A DNA stretch of 50,586 nucleotides. It comes from Paludibacteraceae bacterium. Its GTDB lineage: Bacteria; Bacteroidota; Bacteroidia; Bacteroidales; Paludibacteraceae. The position numbers and the translations under genes were made by a program. The stretch covers positions 20,864-71,449 of the forward strand of contig CAJOFU010000005.1 in assembly GCA_905233935.1 (NCBI GenBank), read 5' to 3'. Below are positions 18,617-30,900 of this stretch, piece by piece. The stretch's first letter is position 1; each line of letters begins with the position of its first letter. Under the pieces are notes generated by a model, which saw nothing but the letters and a program-made list of their open reading frames with translations, had not been told where the DNA came from and did no database searches.

Positions 18617-18700
18617 CAAAGTTGACAAACTTCTTTGCCAATATTGCCTGTTTTCTATGCTTTTCCGACTTTGCCAACTTTGTTAAGTTTGTCAACTTTG
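18617..18700. repeat. 16-bp perfect inverted repeat (ACAAAGTTG words)
   Basis: CAAAGTTGACAAACTT (18617-18632) pairs perfectly with AAGTTTGTCAACTTTG (18685-18700) with a 52-base loop. The left arm is preceded by two further copies of GACAAAGTT, and the loop contains the related CTTTGCCAACTTTG. The stem is long enough to be a strong RNA hairpin or a DNA cruciform. Confidence 0.75.
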
Positions 18701-18745
18701 CCATGCAAATTTGTACAACATATCCAATATCACTTCGTCCGTTAT

Positions 18746-18762
18746 GCCGGATTGTATCCGGC
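18746..18762. terminator. Perfect 7-bp hairpin GCCGGAT-TGT-ATCCGGC
   Basis: A compact GC-rich hairpin with a three-base loop in the leader of the giant gene. There is no T-run after it, so it could be an RNA-stability or regulatory hairpin instead of an intrinsic terminator. Confidence 0.45.
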
Positions 18763-18797
18763 GTGTATGTACGGCATGCTGTGAGTGTTGGTTCTAC

Positions 18798-18841
18798 CGT
18801 TAGTTATTCGTTAGTCATTCGTTAATCATTCGTTAGTCATT
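18798..18841. repeat. Four tandem 11-bp repeats (CGTTAGTCATT)
   Basis: CGTTAGTTATT, CGTTAGTCATT, CGTTAATCATT and CGTTAGTCATT follow each other without gaps, 82 bases before the first ATG of the giant gene. The 11-bp spacing is about one DNA turn, so it could be a repeated protein-binding site. It may equally be slippage-generated simple sequence. Confidence 0.85.
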
Positions 18842-18923
18842 AATACCCCCGGAAACTACCCTGAATACCCTACAAAAGCAACCCAAGAACAAAACATATA
18901 CAATCATATAACATATCATCAAC

Positions 18924-18995
18924 ATGAAACATCTATCCACCATGAAATATATCAACCCAATGAAATATATCAATACAATGAAACATATCATCACT
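18924..18995 (+). repeat. Four 18-bp repeats, each with an in-frame ATG
   Basis: Starting at 18924, 18942, 18960 and 18978, each unit begins ATGAAA and follows a pattern such as ATGAAATATATCAACCCA; a fifth ATGAAA at 18996 opens the signal peptide. Every ATG is in frame with the giant gene, so five start codons are available. The repeat also extends faintly upstream (ACATATCATCAAC). Confidence 0.9.
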
Positions 18996-21900
18996 ATGAA
19001 ATCACGCACGGTTGCAATCTGTGCAATCGCATTGTTGTGTTTGCTTTGTGCGATACCAGTTCAGGCAGACACGCGAACGTATGGATCCGGAGAAAAACTC
19101 TACTTTAGGCAGTATCCATCCGATTGGAGTTGGTTTGGTGACGATTTGGGATCAGGAAACCATGTTTTTGCTTATTTCTATGGATCAGGTGACCCGAAGT
19201 GGAGTAACGAGGCTACTGTCTATAAAGGTGGCATATTGCAGGTGACTATACCTGCCGGAACTTGGACACACGTCATTCTTACTCGTCAGAAATACTCCAC
19301 GCCAGATTGGGGGAATGTGTATGAGGATGGTGGCAAGACGCAGAAGACGAGAGATATACCTCTTGCAAACTATGCGGGTTATATCCATAATTTTAATCAG
19401 AGTGGTGTAGATGGAGAATGGTGGCACTGGGTATCGACGACAGCGGCTCCTACACCGTCATCGGCATCTATTACGTGTCATGATTACGACGGAACTCATA
19501 CCATTGCTTGCGAGAAAATTGATGTTTGCCAGCAATCGATTGATGCAGGGGATTTGTTCTCGCTTATGCCAGTGTGGAAATCCGACAAGAGCGACTATAA
19601 CTATGTTGAACCGCATGTGTGGTTGAAGTGGGATGCGTCTGTCAATACATGGATTCCTATCAGTGATGATTGGGGTGAATATACCGAGTCTTTGGCTAAT
19701 GTAGATCATGTATATTATTATTTGTGGACGGGTGACAATACTACAGAGCGATTCATTCATCTGAACCGTGTGTCTTGTGCGGTGACTTGTAACATTACTT
19801 CGTTTGAGTACGTCAAGACTCCGGTGAATGTAAATGACAGCACGTTTGCCTTGGAGGGTAGTGTTGCCTTTACGCAAGCAGCCGGAAAACTCCTAATATC
19901 GTATGGTGACTCCGTATTGGAGATAGCTACTCCTGAAAGTCCGCAGGTGTTCAGTCTGAAAGGGTTGAAGGCAGACGGAAAAACCGACCACTTGATTGCC
20001 AAGTTTGAAGATGACGGCAGTTGCAAAGCCGACAGTATTGTTACAGCTCCCGAACCTACGTCGGGTATAGTGGATTATGATTCTAAACTGGATCCCTCAC
20101 ATTATAGTCCGTCGCATGAGACGTATATTCACGGAACGAATGTGACATTGACACCAAGTGTATTGGTTACAGATAGTTTTGCATGGACTGACAGCAAGGG
20201 TGCAATCAAATACAGCAGCCGTACGGGAGGTGATAACCATTATACCGTGTCGGGCTTCGAACATGATACAACGCTTATTCTCTACTACACAGAGTTCAAT
20301 GATCCGCCTATTGTGGATGACAACATGATGGGCAACGGTTATTATGAGAACACGACAACAGCCGATGAGAACACTACTACCAGCCAATATGTGGCTACCA
20401 GTGATTACAAATATACTGGTGTGTGGGGAGGTCTGAACAGCAAGCATGATGTATATGATAACGGTTATTCCAATGAGAACGGTTTGTTCGGTATAACGGA
20501 TAACGCCAATACGTTCTGGAAACGAATGGCACACATCTCTCCCAAGAAAGGAGACTATCTGGCAGTGTTTGACGGTGATGACGATGAGGCTGTTGCCTGG
20601 CGCGCTTCAACAGCAAGAAATCCGCACCTTACTCTTCAGAAGGGGACGACATACATGTTCTCGTTCTGGGTTGCCAATGTGAACAACTACGGCGAGATGA
20701 TTAACCAAGGCAACAAGAACGGCGCCGTACTGCAATTTAAGATCAACTATACGGATACGAACGGCGATCCTCATGAAGCCTATTTGGGCGAAGAGATAGA
20801 CCTGAATGATTACATTGATAACCTGTGGCATCAGAACTCTTCGACGTTCACCAGTGATGTAGATGCCAACACGGTTACTATCTCCGTGGTGGACAAGAAT
20901 GCTGCCGGTATATCTATCGGTAACGACTTTGCGCTGGACGATATACGATTCCGTGCGGTATCTATTCAATCCGGTACGGTGCGTACGCGCGAGCAATTTA
21001 TGGTTAAGTATGTGGAGCCCAAGACGGAGCCCGTGAACCTGCGAGTAGAGTGGGTGACCAAACCTGCCTGCGGTAAGGATACCTGTACTTTGAAAGTGTC
21101 GTTCCGCTATCCGAACATCACCATGCACGACATCAAACTGACGTTGAAAGATCTGACTATCGGCGCGGGCAGTTACGGCACGTTGGTTGACAATGTGACT
21201 ATTGGTAAAACACCTATTGTTGGCAATCCTGACTCGACGGATTATGTTTGTTACTTCACGAGCGGTACGTATGCCGGAGCAACATCGAATGCCAAGATAT
21301 TGGCTGACGGCAAGAAACATAGTTTCAAAGCCACACTGGTAGTTAAAGATGTAAAGGACGTAGATCACGGAGATTATACCAACGCATCCGATCTTCAAGC
21401 TCCCGCTATTCCAGAACTTGTGATTAAGAGGTGTGAGGTGATTGCTCCGAGTTGTGGTTATACAACCTACAATTTGGAGGTGGATGTTGATTACACAGCT
21501 CAAAGTGGTGCAGATCTGAACTATTACATAGACGATGTAAAAAAGAGCACAAGGACCATAGACTACGAGGTTTCCTCCCGATCTAAAACTGGCGTTTCTC
21601 TGCCATCTTTACCCGCAGACGGCAAAGAGCACACGCTGAAAGTTACTACTGGTCATCGACTTGATTGTACAGATACAAAGAAATTCAAAGCTCCTATGGC
21701 GAATACGATTTCAGCATTCGCTGTTGAACCGATACAGCCAGATTGCGATGTCGAGACGTACAATCTGCGTGCCACATGGACTGTAACCAAACCTGCCGAC
21801 GGAGTGTATGACGCTTTGATGATAAAAGTGGGTACAGCTACTCCGTACGAGATACCAATTACTGCTTCGAATGCGACAGGTGAAAATGCCAAGTTTGATA

Positions 21901-24900
21901 TACCGATTACTTATACCATCGGTGGTGACCATCCGACCATCAAAGCGTACATGAAAGAACGTGGTGCGATATGTTATTATACACCTCTGCCAACATATGC
22001 TGATCCGACCACACCGAGAATGACCATCGGTGAACCGTGGGCAGAAGATATAGCATGCAATGAGCCTACATTTACGCTCATTGTGCCCGATACGTTCATC
22101 TACCAGCGCGGTGACATACGTATGTGGCTGGATTCCGCGACGTATGCCAAGGCCAAAACAGGTCAGAAGATTACTATCACAGACGGCAATCGTTGCGTTG
22201 GCGTTACCACTGGTGACAAGTACACCGTGAACAGCAAAGATAAACTGGTGACATACTTTAAGTTTGCCGGCTTGTCGCTTACCGGCACGCATAAGATCTA
22301 TGCTGAGTGTACGGGTGAGCATTCGTGTCACCGTGTTCCCGGTGATTATGCGGGTAAGGCATTCGTAGCACCCGTATTACCGGCTGCAGAGGTTGTGTTC
22401 AAGGAGTATGGCTCTACCTCGTGTTCCAGTACGGAGACATCTATTACCTTTGATCTCAAATATACAAATCAGCCAGCCGGCAACCTGGAGATGTGGGTGG
22501 ATGATGATAGAGCTGCCGGACACATGATAACGCTGAGTTCGCCTGCCGGATTTACGCCTGAAAGTACGTTGCAGACACTTGCCAGCCAGACGATTTCGCA
22601 CGTACCTGCTGACAGCCTTGATACACATAAACTGCATATCAAGTTCACCGGCACGGATGGATGCGTTTTTGACTACAACCTTCCGCGTGCACCGTTTGCG
22701 CCGGTAATCAGTTCGGTGACCATTTCCGGCAACGATGCCAAGACTTGTGGCGAGAGCAGCACGTATGTTCCTGTAATAACGGTGAATAGTACCAACCATC
22801 GCGATGCCGTTATCGCTGTTTCTCTGGATGGAGAGACTCCGCAGCGCAAGAACGCTGGTGATGCGACTACGTTTACGTTTGCTGCTCGTCCGGCTACAGG
22901 CGGAACACTGAAAGTGGAAGCATGGTTCGAGTGCAAACCAGACTGCAAGAAAACCGAAACATTTGATGTGCCGACATTGCCAAAGGCATCGTTGACGGAT
23001 ATCTCCGTTACTCCGGTACAGGCTGATCTGAATTGTGACGAGGATACGGTACAGATGTCGTTTACTCTCCATTACACCTACCAAGACGGACCATTGACTG
23101 TCTGGGTAGATGCTGACCACAAGGCAGAGAAGTCTTTCACAACTTCCGAATATGGCAGACTGAACACTACAGAGCAAACCTTGGATATTACATTCAAGAA
23201 TCTGCCTGCCGATGGCGGGAGTCATACGCTGTACTACAAGTTTGATGAATCGGGCTTCTGTAGTGATTCGCAGGCATCTATAGCCTTCCCGCGTACGCCG
23301 ATGATTACCGGAGTAACTCCTACTATACCTCCTAAGATTGAGTGTGTGGATAATGATTACACTGCCAAGTTCGCTGTGGACTTCAAGTGGACGGCAGACG
23401 AGGTGCTTGTGTTAGAATATAAGGACAAGACCGGTACTGTGAAATATGACGAGCAATCGCTTTCAGGCAAGTCGTCATACACCTTCAGCATAACGATGGA
23501 CAAGAAAGACGGCTATACGAGTGATACGGTATATGTCTATTTCAAAGGCAGTGATTTTGCTGATTGCCAGCATAGTTTGACGCACAGGTATATTTTCGAC
23601 ACTCCGTCGAGTTCGTCCGTGGAAGGTAACTTTGAGGCGACGGTAACCGATCGTAGTACCTGCAAGACCTTGTTGTACGATGTCAGTGGTTCGGTCAGCT
23701 TTACGGATGCAGACGGTGACCTTGTCATTGAGTGCGAAGGACAGACCCCGATTGTCAAAGATGAAGGTACATATTCGTCACCTGTATCCTACAAGTTTGA
23801 GGGCTTGACTGCCGAGGCAACTGACAAAACGATAGTGGCATACTTCTCCAACCAGAGTGATTGCAAGTCGCACTCCAAGAAGTATAGTTCGCCGACCGTG
23901 CCTGATTATACGATCAGTGGTTTGAGCTTCTCTGCCCCTGTTTGCAACGATACCCTATGCGATTTGTCGTTTACTATAACGCACACCAAGCAAGCCGGTA
24001 CGTTAAGGTATTGGGTGGACAATCTTGACAAGAAGTCAGTGACTGTAACGAAAGCATCAGAGCCTACTCCTTTGGATTTGACCTTTGAGGGAGTACGCGC
24101 AGACAGCCTCAAACACGTGCTGCACGTTCAGTTTGAAGGCTCGGACGGTATGTTGTGTGATGAAGAGCGCACAACGAATACACCAGAGGCTCCGTATTCT
24201 CCGCTGGTAAAGGATATCAGTTCTGAGATGACATACGCGCCGTGTAATGCGAATACTTACACACAAACGGTAACCTTCACCGTGGGCAACAGCCAGAACA
24301 AGAAAGTAACAATCACGTGCAAAGGACAGACCGTTACGGTTACATCGCACGACGGTGTGAATGTGGTAAATATACCGAACGTACCGCGTACGCTGTCGAA
24401 CACTACGGATGACTACTTTGAGATTTATTTCCCGAGTGCTGACATCTGTACTTCGCGTCGCAAACAGTCGTTCACCGAGTTACCCAAGCCGGAAGTGGTA
24501 GATATAACGATTCCTACAGATCAAGGAAACATTCGTTGTGAGACAGCCGAATATGCGCTCGTTGCCACTATCCGCTACACGAATCTTAACAACAAGCCGA
24601 AAGTATGGCTTGATGACAACGAGAGTGCAGCCGTTACCTTGGATGATGCTACGTTGAAGAGTGCAGATACGCTGACAATTGCAGTCAGCGGTATCATTGT
24701 GCCTACGGACGGACAGCCGCATGTGTTGCATGTTAAAGCAGACGGATGGACGAGTTCCTGCCCGTTCACGAAAGACTTTACGGCGATTTGGCGTCCGGAG
24801 ATAAGATCGATTGAGCACAAGAAAAATAAGGACTTTGTCTATTGTAAAGAAACCTATACCGACACCGTGATTGTCACCTACAAACGCGGTAACGGTCAAA

Positions 24901-27900
24901 AGATTCTCGTTGCGTACGAAGACGAAGACGTGCCGCAAACGCCTGTTGAGTCCGCTGCCACAGCGTCCGGCGACGGCACTATACGCATCGTTCTCACCGG
25001 TCTGCATGACGCAACTGCCACTTCACACGCCGTGAGCGTCTATTTTGATCAGGTGGATAGTTGTGCAGAGGCTTCGTCGTTCATCGAACCGACAACCCTG
25101 GCAATCACGCCGGACTTCATTGTCACGCCGGATGCCAAGGCTTGTGGCGGTACGGCATACACGGTCAGCGGTACGGTGGTCGCTAATCATGCAGGCGAGA
25201 GCATAATAGTTAAGTATGATGATAGCCATTATACCCCTGTGACGGCAAGCACTACAGGTACGTCGTTTACTATCTCTGGTGTTGATGCTATCGGTTCGGG
25301 TAACAAACTGACGGCATACTATGCCGGTCATGAGACATGCTCCAAGGTGTTCTCCGATGATTTTACCGCTCCTGTGATGCCGGTAATTGATACCTTGCAT
25401 GTTGCATATTCCGCTCCTGAGTGTAATGTAACAACTACTGATCTTATATTCGAACTCAACTATACGAAGCAGAAGGGTGATCTGAAATTGTATATCAATG
25501 GCACAGAAACGGCATACACCATTCTGGAAGGAAGCCCGATAGTGACAGACAACGATGCTGAGAAAACGCTGAAGATAAAGATTGCCTCTCTCACGGCTGA
25601 CAGTACCAAGCGCACGCTGCGCGTACAGTTTACCGGTGCTAACAGTTGTGACAAGGAGTATATTCTGCCTGCCGCTCCGTTCTCACCGCGCATCACAGGG
25701 CAGACTGCTACGATGTCCGCTATCTCTTGCGGTTCGGACAAATATACGTTGAATGTTACCTTTACGGCAACCAATAGTCTGGGCAGGGATGTAACCATCC
25801 GTTTCAAGGGTAACGATTATGTGCGGACAACCGCTGACGGCTCGAATACATTCTCGTTTGCGAACATAACGCGCGAAACAGTTACGCCCAATGACCAAGA
25901 AGTACAGATCTTCTACGCCGATGCCACGTATTGCACCACGCCGGTGAAAGCCTCTTACGTTGAGACGCCTGTGCCGACCCTTGGCATAACTATTGCTGAA
26001 AACCAAGGCGATGTGGCTTGCGATGTAGCCGATTATATCCTCAAGGGTACGATTGACTATGTATATCTTGATCAGTATCCTAAGGTACAACTTGGTTCGG
26101 GTACAGTGTATGACTTGGGTAGTGACGACTATAAAGATTTGATTACGCTCAACAGCACAGCTCTACAGCATTTCGACATCTCTGTGCTCAATATTTCTGT
26201 ACCTGCGGATAGTTCGGCACAGACGCTGAAAGTCAGTGCAGAGGGCAGGGCAGAGATGTGCGGTACTATTTCTGAGCCGTTCAAGACCATTTGGCGACCG
26301 CAAGCCGGTACGGTAACAATTGACCGACCTGATATGGTGCATTGCGATGAGACGTATGATCTTAAACTGACTATTCCGTACACTCGTGGCGTCAATGGTA
26401 AGAAGATTTATGCGGAATGTTCGGATAACGGTACGCCAAAATCCGGCAGTGCATCCTTGGTTGACGGTTCAGGTACAGCGGTCATCACCCTTTCCGGTCT
26501 GACGGAGACGGGTGATGCTAACCATGCACTTACCTTGTACTTCGAGGGCAGAAAAGTATCGTGCCCTATTAAGTCCTACACGTATAATGAGCCGATAAAG
26601 AAAGTGCTTTCAGCCTTCACGGTGACGGCTGTAGGTAAAGAGTGTGAGAGTGATGTATATACTTTGACAGGCTCGATTAAGTCCAATGTTGCAGGCGAGA
26701 GTGTCACTATCTGGTACGATGATGACCATAATACCCCTATCACTTCAGTAGTCGGACTGAAAGAATTTACTATCCCTACCAACTTCAATACTACGGGTAA
26801 CGATTTGCTCATCAAAGCATATTTCACCGACCACAACGACGAGTTATGCAGTCAGGTGGCTACTAAATTTGATACCCCAGTCAAACCCGTGATAAGCATT
26901 GACAATGCAAAATACGGTGATCCGGATTGCGCCAATAGCCCGACAACAACGACGCTGACATTTGATCTTAACTATACGATGCAGTCGGGAACACTGACCG
27001 TATGGGTGGATGAGGATATTGACAAGCATGAAGTAACGTACAGTAATACGACTCCCAAAGTCGAGCAGACCAAGACGGGTATAAGCGTTTCCGATATCCC
27101 TGCAGACGGTAAGGCACATACGCTATATGTCAACTTTGACGGGGACAAGAGTTGTCATAACAAGTCCTTTGCTGTAGGCACGGCTCCGTTCTCGCCGAAA
27201 GTATCCGATATAACTGCCGAGATGAAGGAAGTGAAGTGTGGAGTGAATACCTACAAGCTCCAAATTGATTTCAAGGTAGAGAACAGCCAAGGTGCTGAGG
27301 CTACTATTCATGTCAAGGGTAAAGACTACAAGTTGACCACCCACGACGGCGTGAATACGTACACAACGCCCGCTCTGTCGCGTGAAACGACAACGCCGAA
27401 CAATCAGACAGTACAAATATCATTTGCTTCTGCCACACATTGCAAGACTCCGGCAGAGAAGACCTATATCGAAATGCCTGCGCCGGCTCTTGGAATAACC
27501 ATAGCGGCAGATCAAGGCGCTGTCGGGTGTGATGATGAGACATATATCTTGCAGGGAACGATTGACTACACCTACCTCAACGAACTGCCCGAATTCTGGT
27601 TGGATGACAATACCCCGATTGCTCTAACGGAAAGCCAAGTTGATCTATTGGAGACCGCAACGAAGCATGTTGATCTGGCTGACCTGAATATTCTTGTACC
27701 GGCTGACGGACAGAAACATCATTTGTACGTCAAGGCTGATGGCTGGGCTGCGGATTGTGGTACGATAGATGAGGAGTTTACTTCCGTATGGCGTCCGCAG
27801 ATAAGCGCAGTTCGCCCAACATGCTCCAAAGATTATGTACATTGCGATGAGCCATATTCTGTTACATTGGAGATTGACTATAGTCGTGGTGTCGTTGACA

Positions 27901-30900
27901 AGAAACTTCACGCATCGTGTACGGACAAGGGCAGAACAATATCCGGTGAAGCAACACTGGATGCAATCTCCGGAACAGCAACCATTACACTTAACGATTT
28001 GAAGGAGCAAGGGAATAGTGCCCATGAGTTGACGCTGTACTTCGACGGCCTGGAGGCTACGTGCTCGATCAGCAATTACACATACGCCGAGCCGACCACG
28101 ATTGCCATTACCGGATTTACGGCAAGCGAGCAACCGAAGGATTGCGATGATGTCAATTATACCGTAACCGGAACAATCAAGACGAACTTTGCTACCGATG
28201 CCAAGATCATTATCTCTGACGGATTCGGCAATGAGACTGCACCTCTCGCAGCATCTACAACCGGTACGCAGTATTCATTAGATGTATCAGGCAACGATTT
28301 GACCGGTACAGGTAATAAACTTACAGCCACGTTTGTTGGTCATACTTCGTGTACAGCAACTTCGGATGATTTCAACGAACCCGCCAAACCGGAAGCAACA
28401 GTTGTCTTGGTAACACCGAAGCAATCTGATTGCGATGTAACAACGTACGAACTGGACTTCGAAATCAGTTATACCTACCAACCTGATAAGGTGACTGTAT
28501 GGGTGGATGATCACAAAGCAGAGAAAACGTTCGACATCGAAACAGGTCAGACCGATTCGAAGACTCTAACCGGAAAGCTCAGTGGTGATGACCTTGTAGC
28601 CGACGGCTCGCCAAGTCATGTGCTGTATTTCAAATTTGCGGGCAACAATGCTTGTGACGGCTCGCAAGAAGGAACATTTACGGCTCCACGTACACCGCTG
28701 ATTACGAATATAGATGTAGAACGTCCTGACCGAATTCTATGCACGGATGCTACTTATGATGCTATAGTCAAAGTATCAACAGAAAATGCAGTCGGCGAAA
28801 AAGTGATTGTGAAGTACACATATGGAAGTAGTGTAAAGATAACTGATGCATTTGTAGTACCTGCTGGTGGATATGTTGAAATACCTGTCACTTTTGACAA
28901 GAAAGACGGTGTGTCACACGAGACCATCTATGTCTATTTCGAAGGTGCTGATTTCGCAGCATGTCAAGAAACGGAGACTCACAAGAAGGTGTTCACTACA
29001 CCGTCCAGTTCGGCTATAAATGACTTTGTTGCAGAGATTCATGACTTGACGACATGTGATAACCTGTTGTACTCACTATCGGGTACTATCACGTACGGTG
29101 GTTCGGCATCAGGAGATATGATTATATCATTTGATGATATACATACAAAAGATACCATTATCCTGATGGCGAATTGTAACTCTGCCGGTACACCGTTTAC
29201 GCTGAGTGGATTGACTCAACCGGTAAGTAGTTACGCAATTAGTGCGCGCTTTGACGGAGAGACGTGTACATCTCACTCACAGGAATTTAATTCGCCGGTA
29301 GTCCCGACGGTTGAAATTGCTAACGCGAACTATTCCGCACCGGCATGTAACGAGACAACCACTAACCTAACCTTTGATGTGATTTACACCAAGCAAAACG
29401 GTGGCTTGCATGTCAGCGTGGACGGAGATGAGAAAACATATACCATCAAGTCGGGTAACGATCCCTCATTGAGCGATGATCCGCAGACTGTCACACTCAT
29501 GATCTCAGATCTATTGGCAGACGAATCCAAACGTTCACTGCAAGTATGGTTTGATGGTGAACGAAGTTGCGGTGAGAGTTTCAACAAGACGTTTACGTAT
29601 CCAATAGTACCTCAAGCACCATTCTCTCCGAAGATTCTGACTACAGAGGCAAAGATGGAGGATATTGCATGTGACGATGATACGTACACTCTTGATGTCA
29701 CGTTCACCGTGGAGAACGGTTTGAACAAAGATGCTAAGCTCGTCTTCCGTGGTGGAACGCCGATGCCGGTTAATACAACGGATGGTAAAACTTATCATAC
29801 GAGTTTCACTGTCACACGTAGTTTCGATGACCCGATGGATGACTTCGTAGAGGTTTACTTTGACGATAATACGGATTGCACGACACCTACACGTATCGAG
29901 TACATCGAGACCTCGATGCCGGAAGCAAGCATCAACGCTACTGTGCCTACAACGCTGCATTGTGACTCAACAACATTTGATCTTGACTTCACACTCGACT
30001 ATACTTATCAGGAAGAGGGTACATTGACTGTTTGGGTGGACAACGATCACAAGAATATGTATAGCAGTTCAGATAATGAATATAAAGTACTTGCTGCGGG
30101 AACTCAATTAACCGGCACAATTGTTGGTCTGCCTGCTGACGGGCGTGACAATCAGAAACTGTACTTTGAGTTCAGCGGCACGCACTCGTGCAAGGGTTCA
30201 AAGGATCTTGGTGACTTCCCCAAGACTCCGGTTATCAAGAGCGTGACATTAGTCAAAGATGTAGAGTACATCGAAGGACTGACGGGCGAATACTATCCGA
30301 CCGTAATTGTCACTTACGAGAATGCTAAAGATCAGACAATCGTGCTCGAATACTTCGACAAAGATGATAACCCGAAGTATGCTGAGTCTTCTGTAATTGA
30401 TACGGATGAGGAAGGCTCGTACGTCTTTGGTAAGAGCACTGTTGTCGGTTGGAGTTTCGATGACGTAACCTTGGTTGACCGTGTTGTACATGCTTATTTC
30501 AAAGGCTCTACATTCGACAATTGCCATGAAGGCGGTACGCATGACTGTGAATACGATGCACCGACGAACTGCGCGATTAAGTTTGTGTCAATCGATGAGC
30601 CGACGAACAATAGTACGTGCGACGAACTATTGTATGACCTGACAGGAAAAGTATCATTTGTCGGGAAATCTCTGGGTGACCTGATTGTTGAACTGAAAAT
30701 TGGCGGCACAACATTCAGCGGAAAGATAGATCATGCGCTATGCGTTCCCGATACGGAGTTGCCGTTTGAAATAAAGGACATCAATAAGGCTATTCCTGAT
30801 GGTGGAACACAATTGACAGCATACTTCTATGATTTGCCGGATAACACTACTATTTCGGATGATAAGGTTTATACTCCGGCTATCCCGACCATCAATGTGG

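Larger units (their letters stand above)
18406..18923. other. 518-bp gene-free leader rich in repeats and hairpins
   Basis: No convincing gene lies here. An 86-codon frame at 18565 only reads out local repeats. Contents in order: TGCA-containing words (AGTGCAAG and similar) at 18416-18590; a 14-bp inverted repeat at 18462/18544; a 16-bp inverted repeat at 18617/18700; a perfect GCCGGAT/ATCCGGC hairpin at 18746; four tandem 11-bp repeats at 18798-18841; then an AT-rich stretch running into the 18-bp start-codon repeats of the giant gene. It probably contains the terminator of the Fic gene and the promoter and leader of the giant gene, but I see no clear promoter boxes. Confidence 0.7.

Noticed and set aside
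18565..18825. An 86-codon open frame on the + strand before the giant gene
   Set aside because: Its residues (TKLTKLTNFF, FANFVKFVNFA) are just read-outs of the two arms of the ACAAAGTTG inverted repeat; no start context or homology is apparent.
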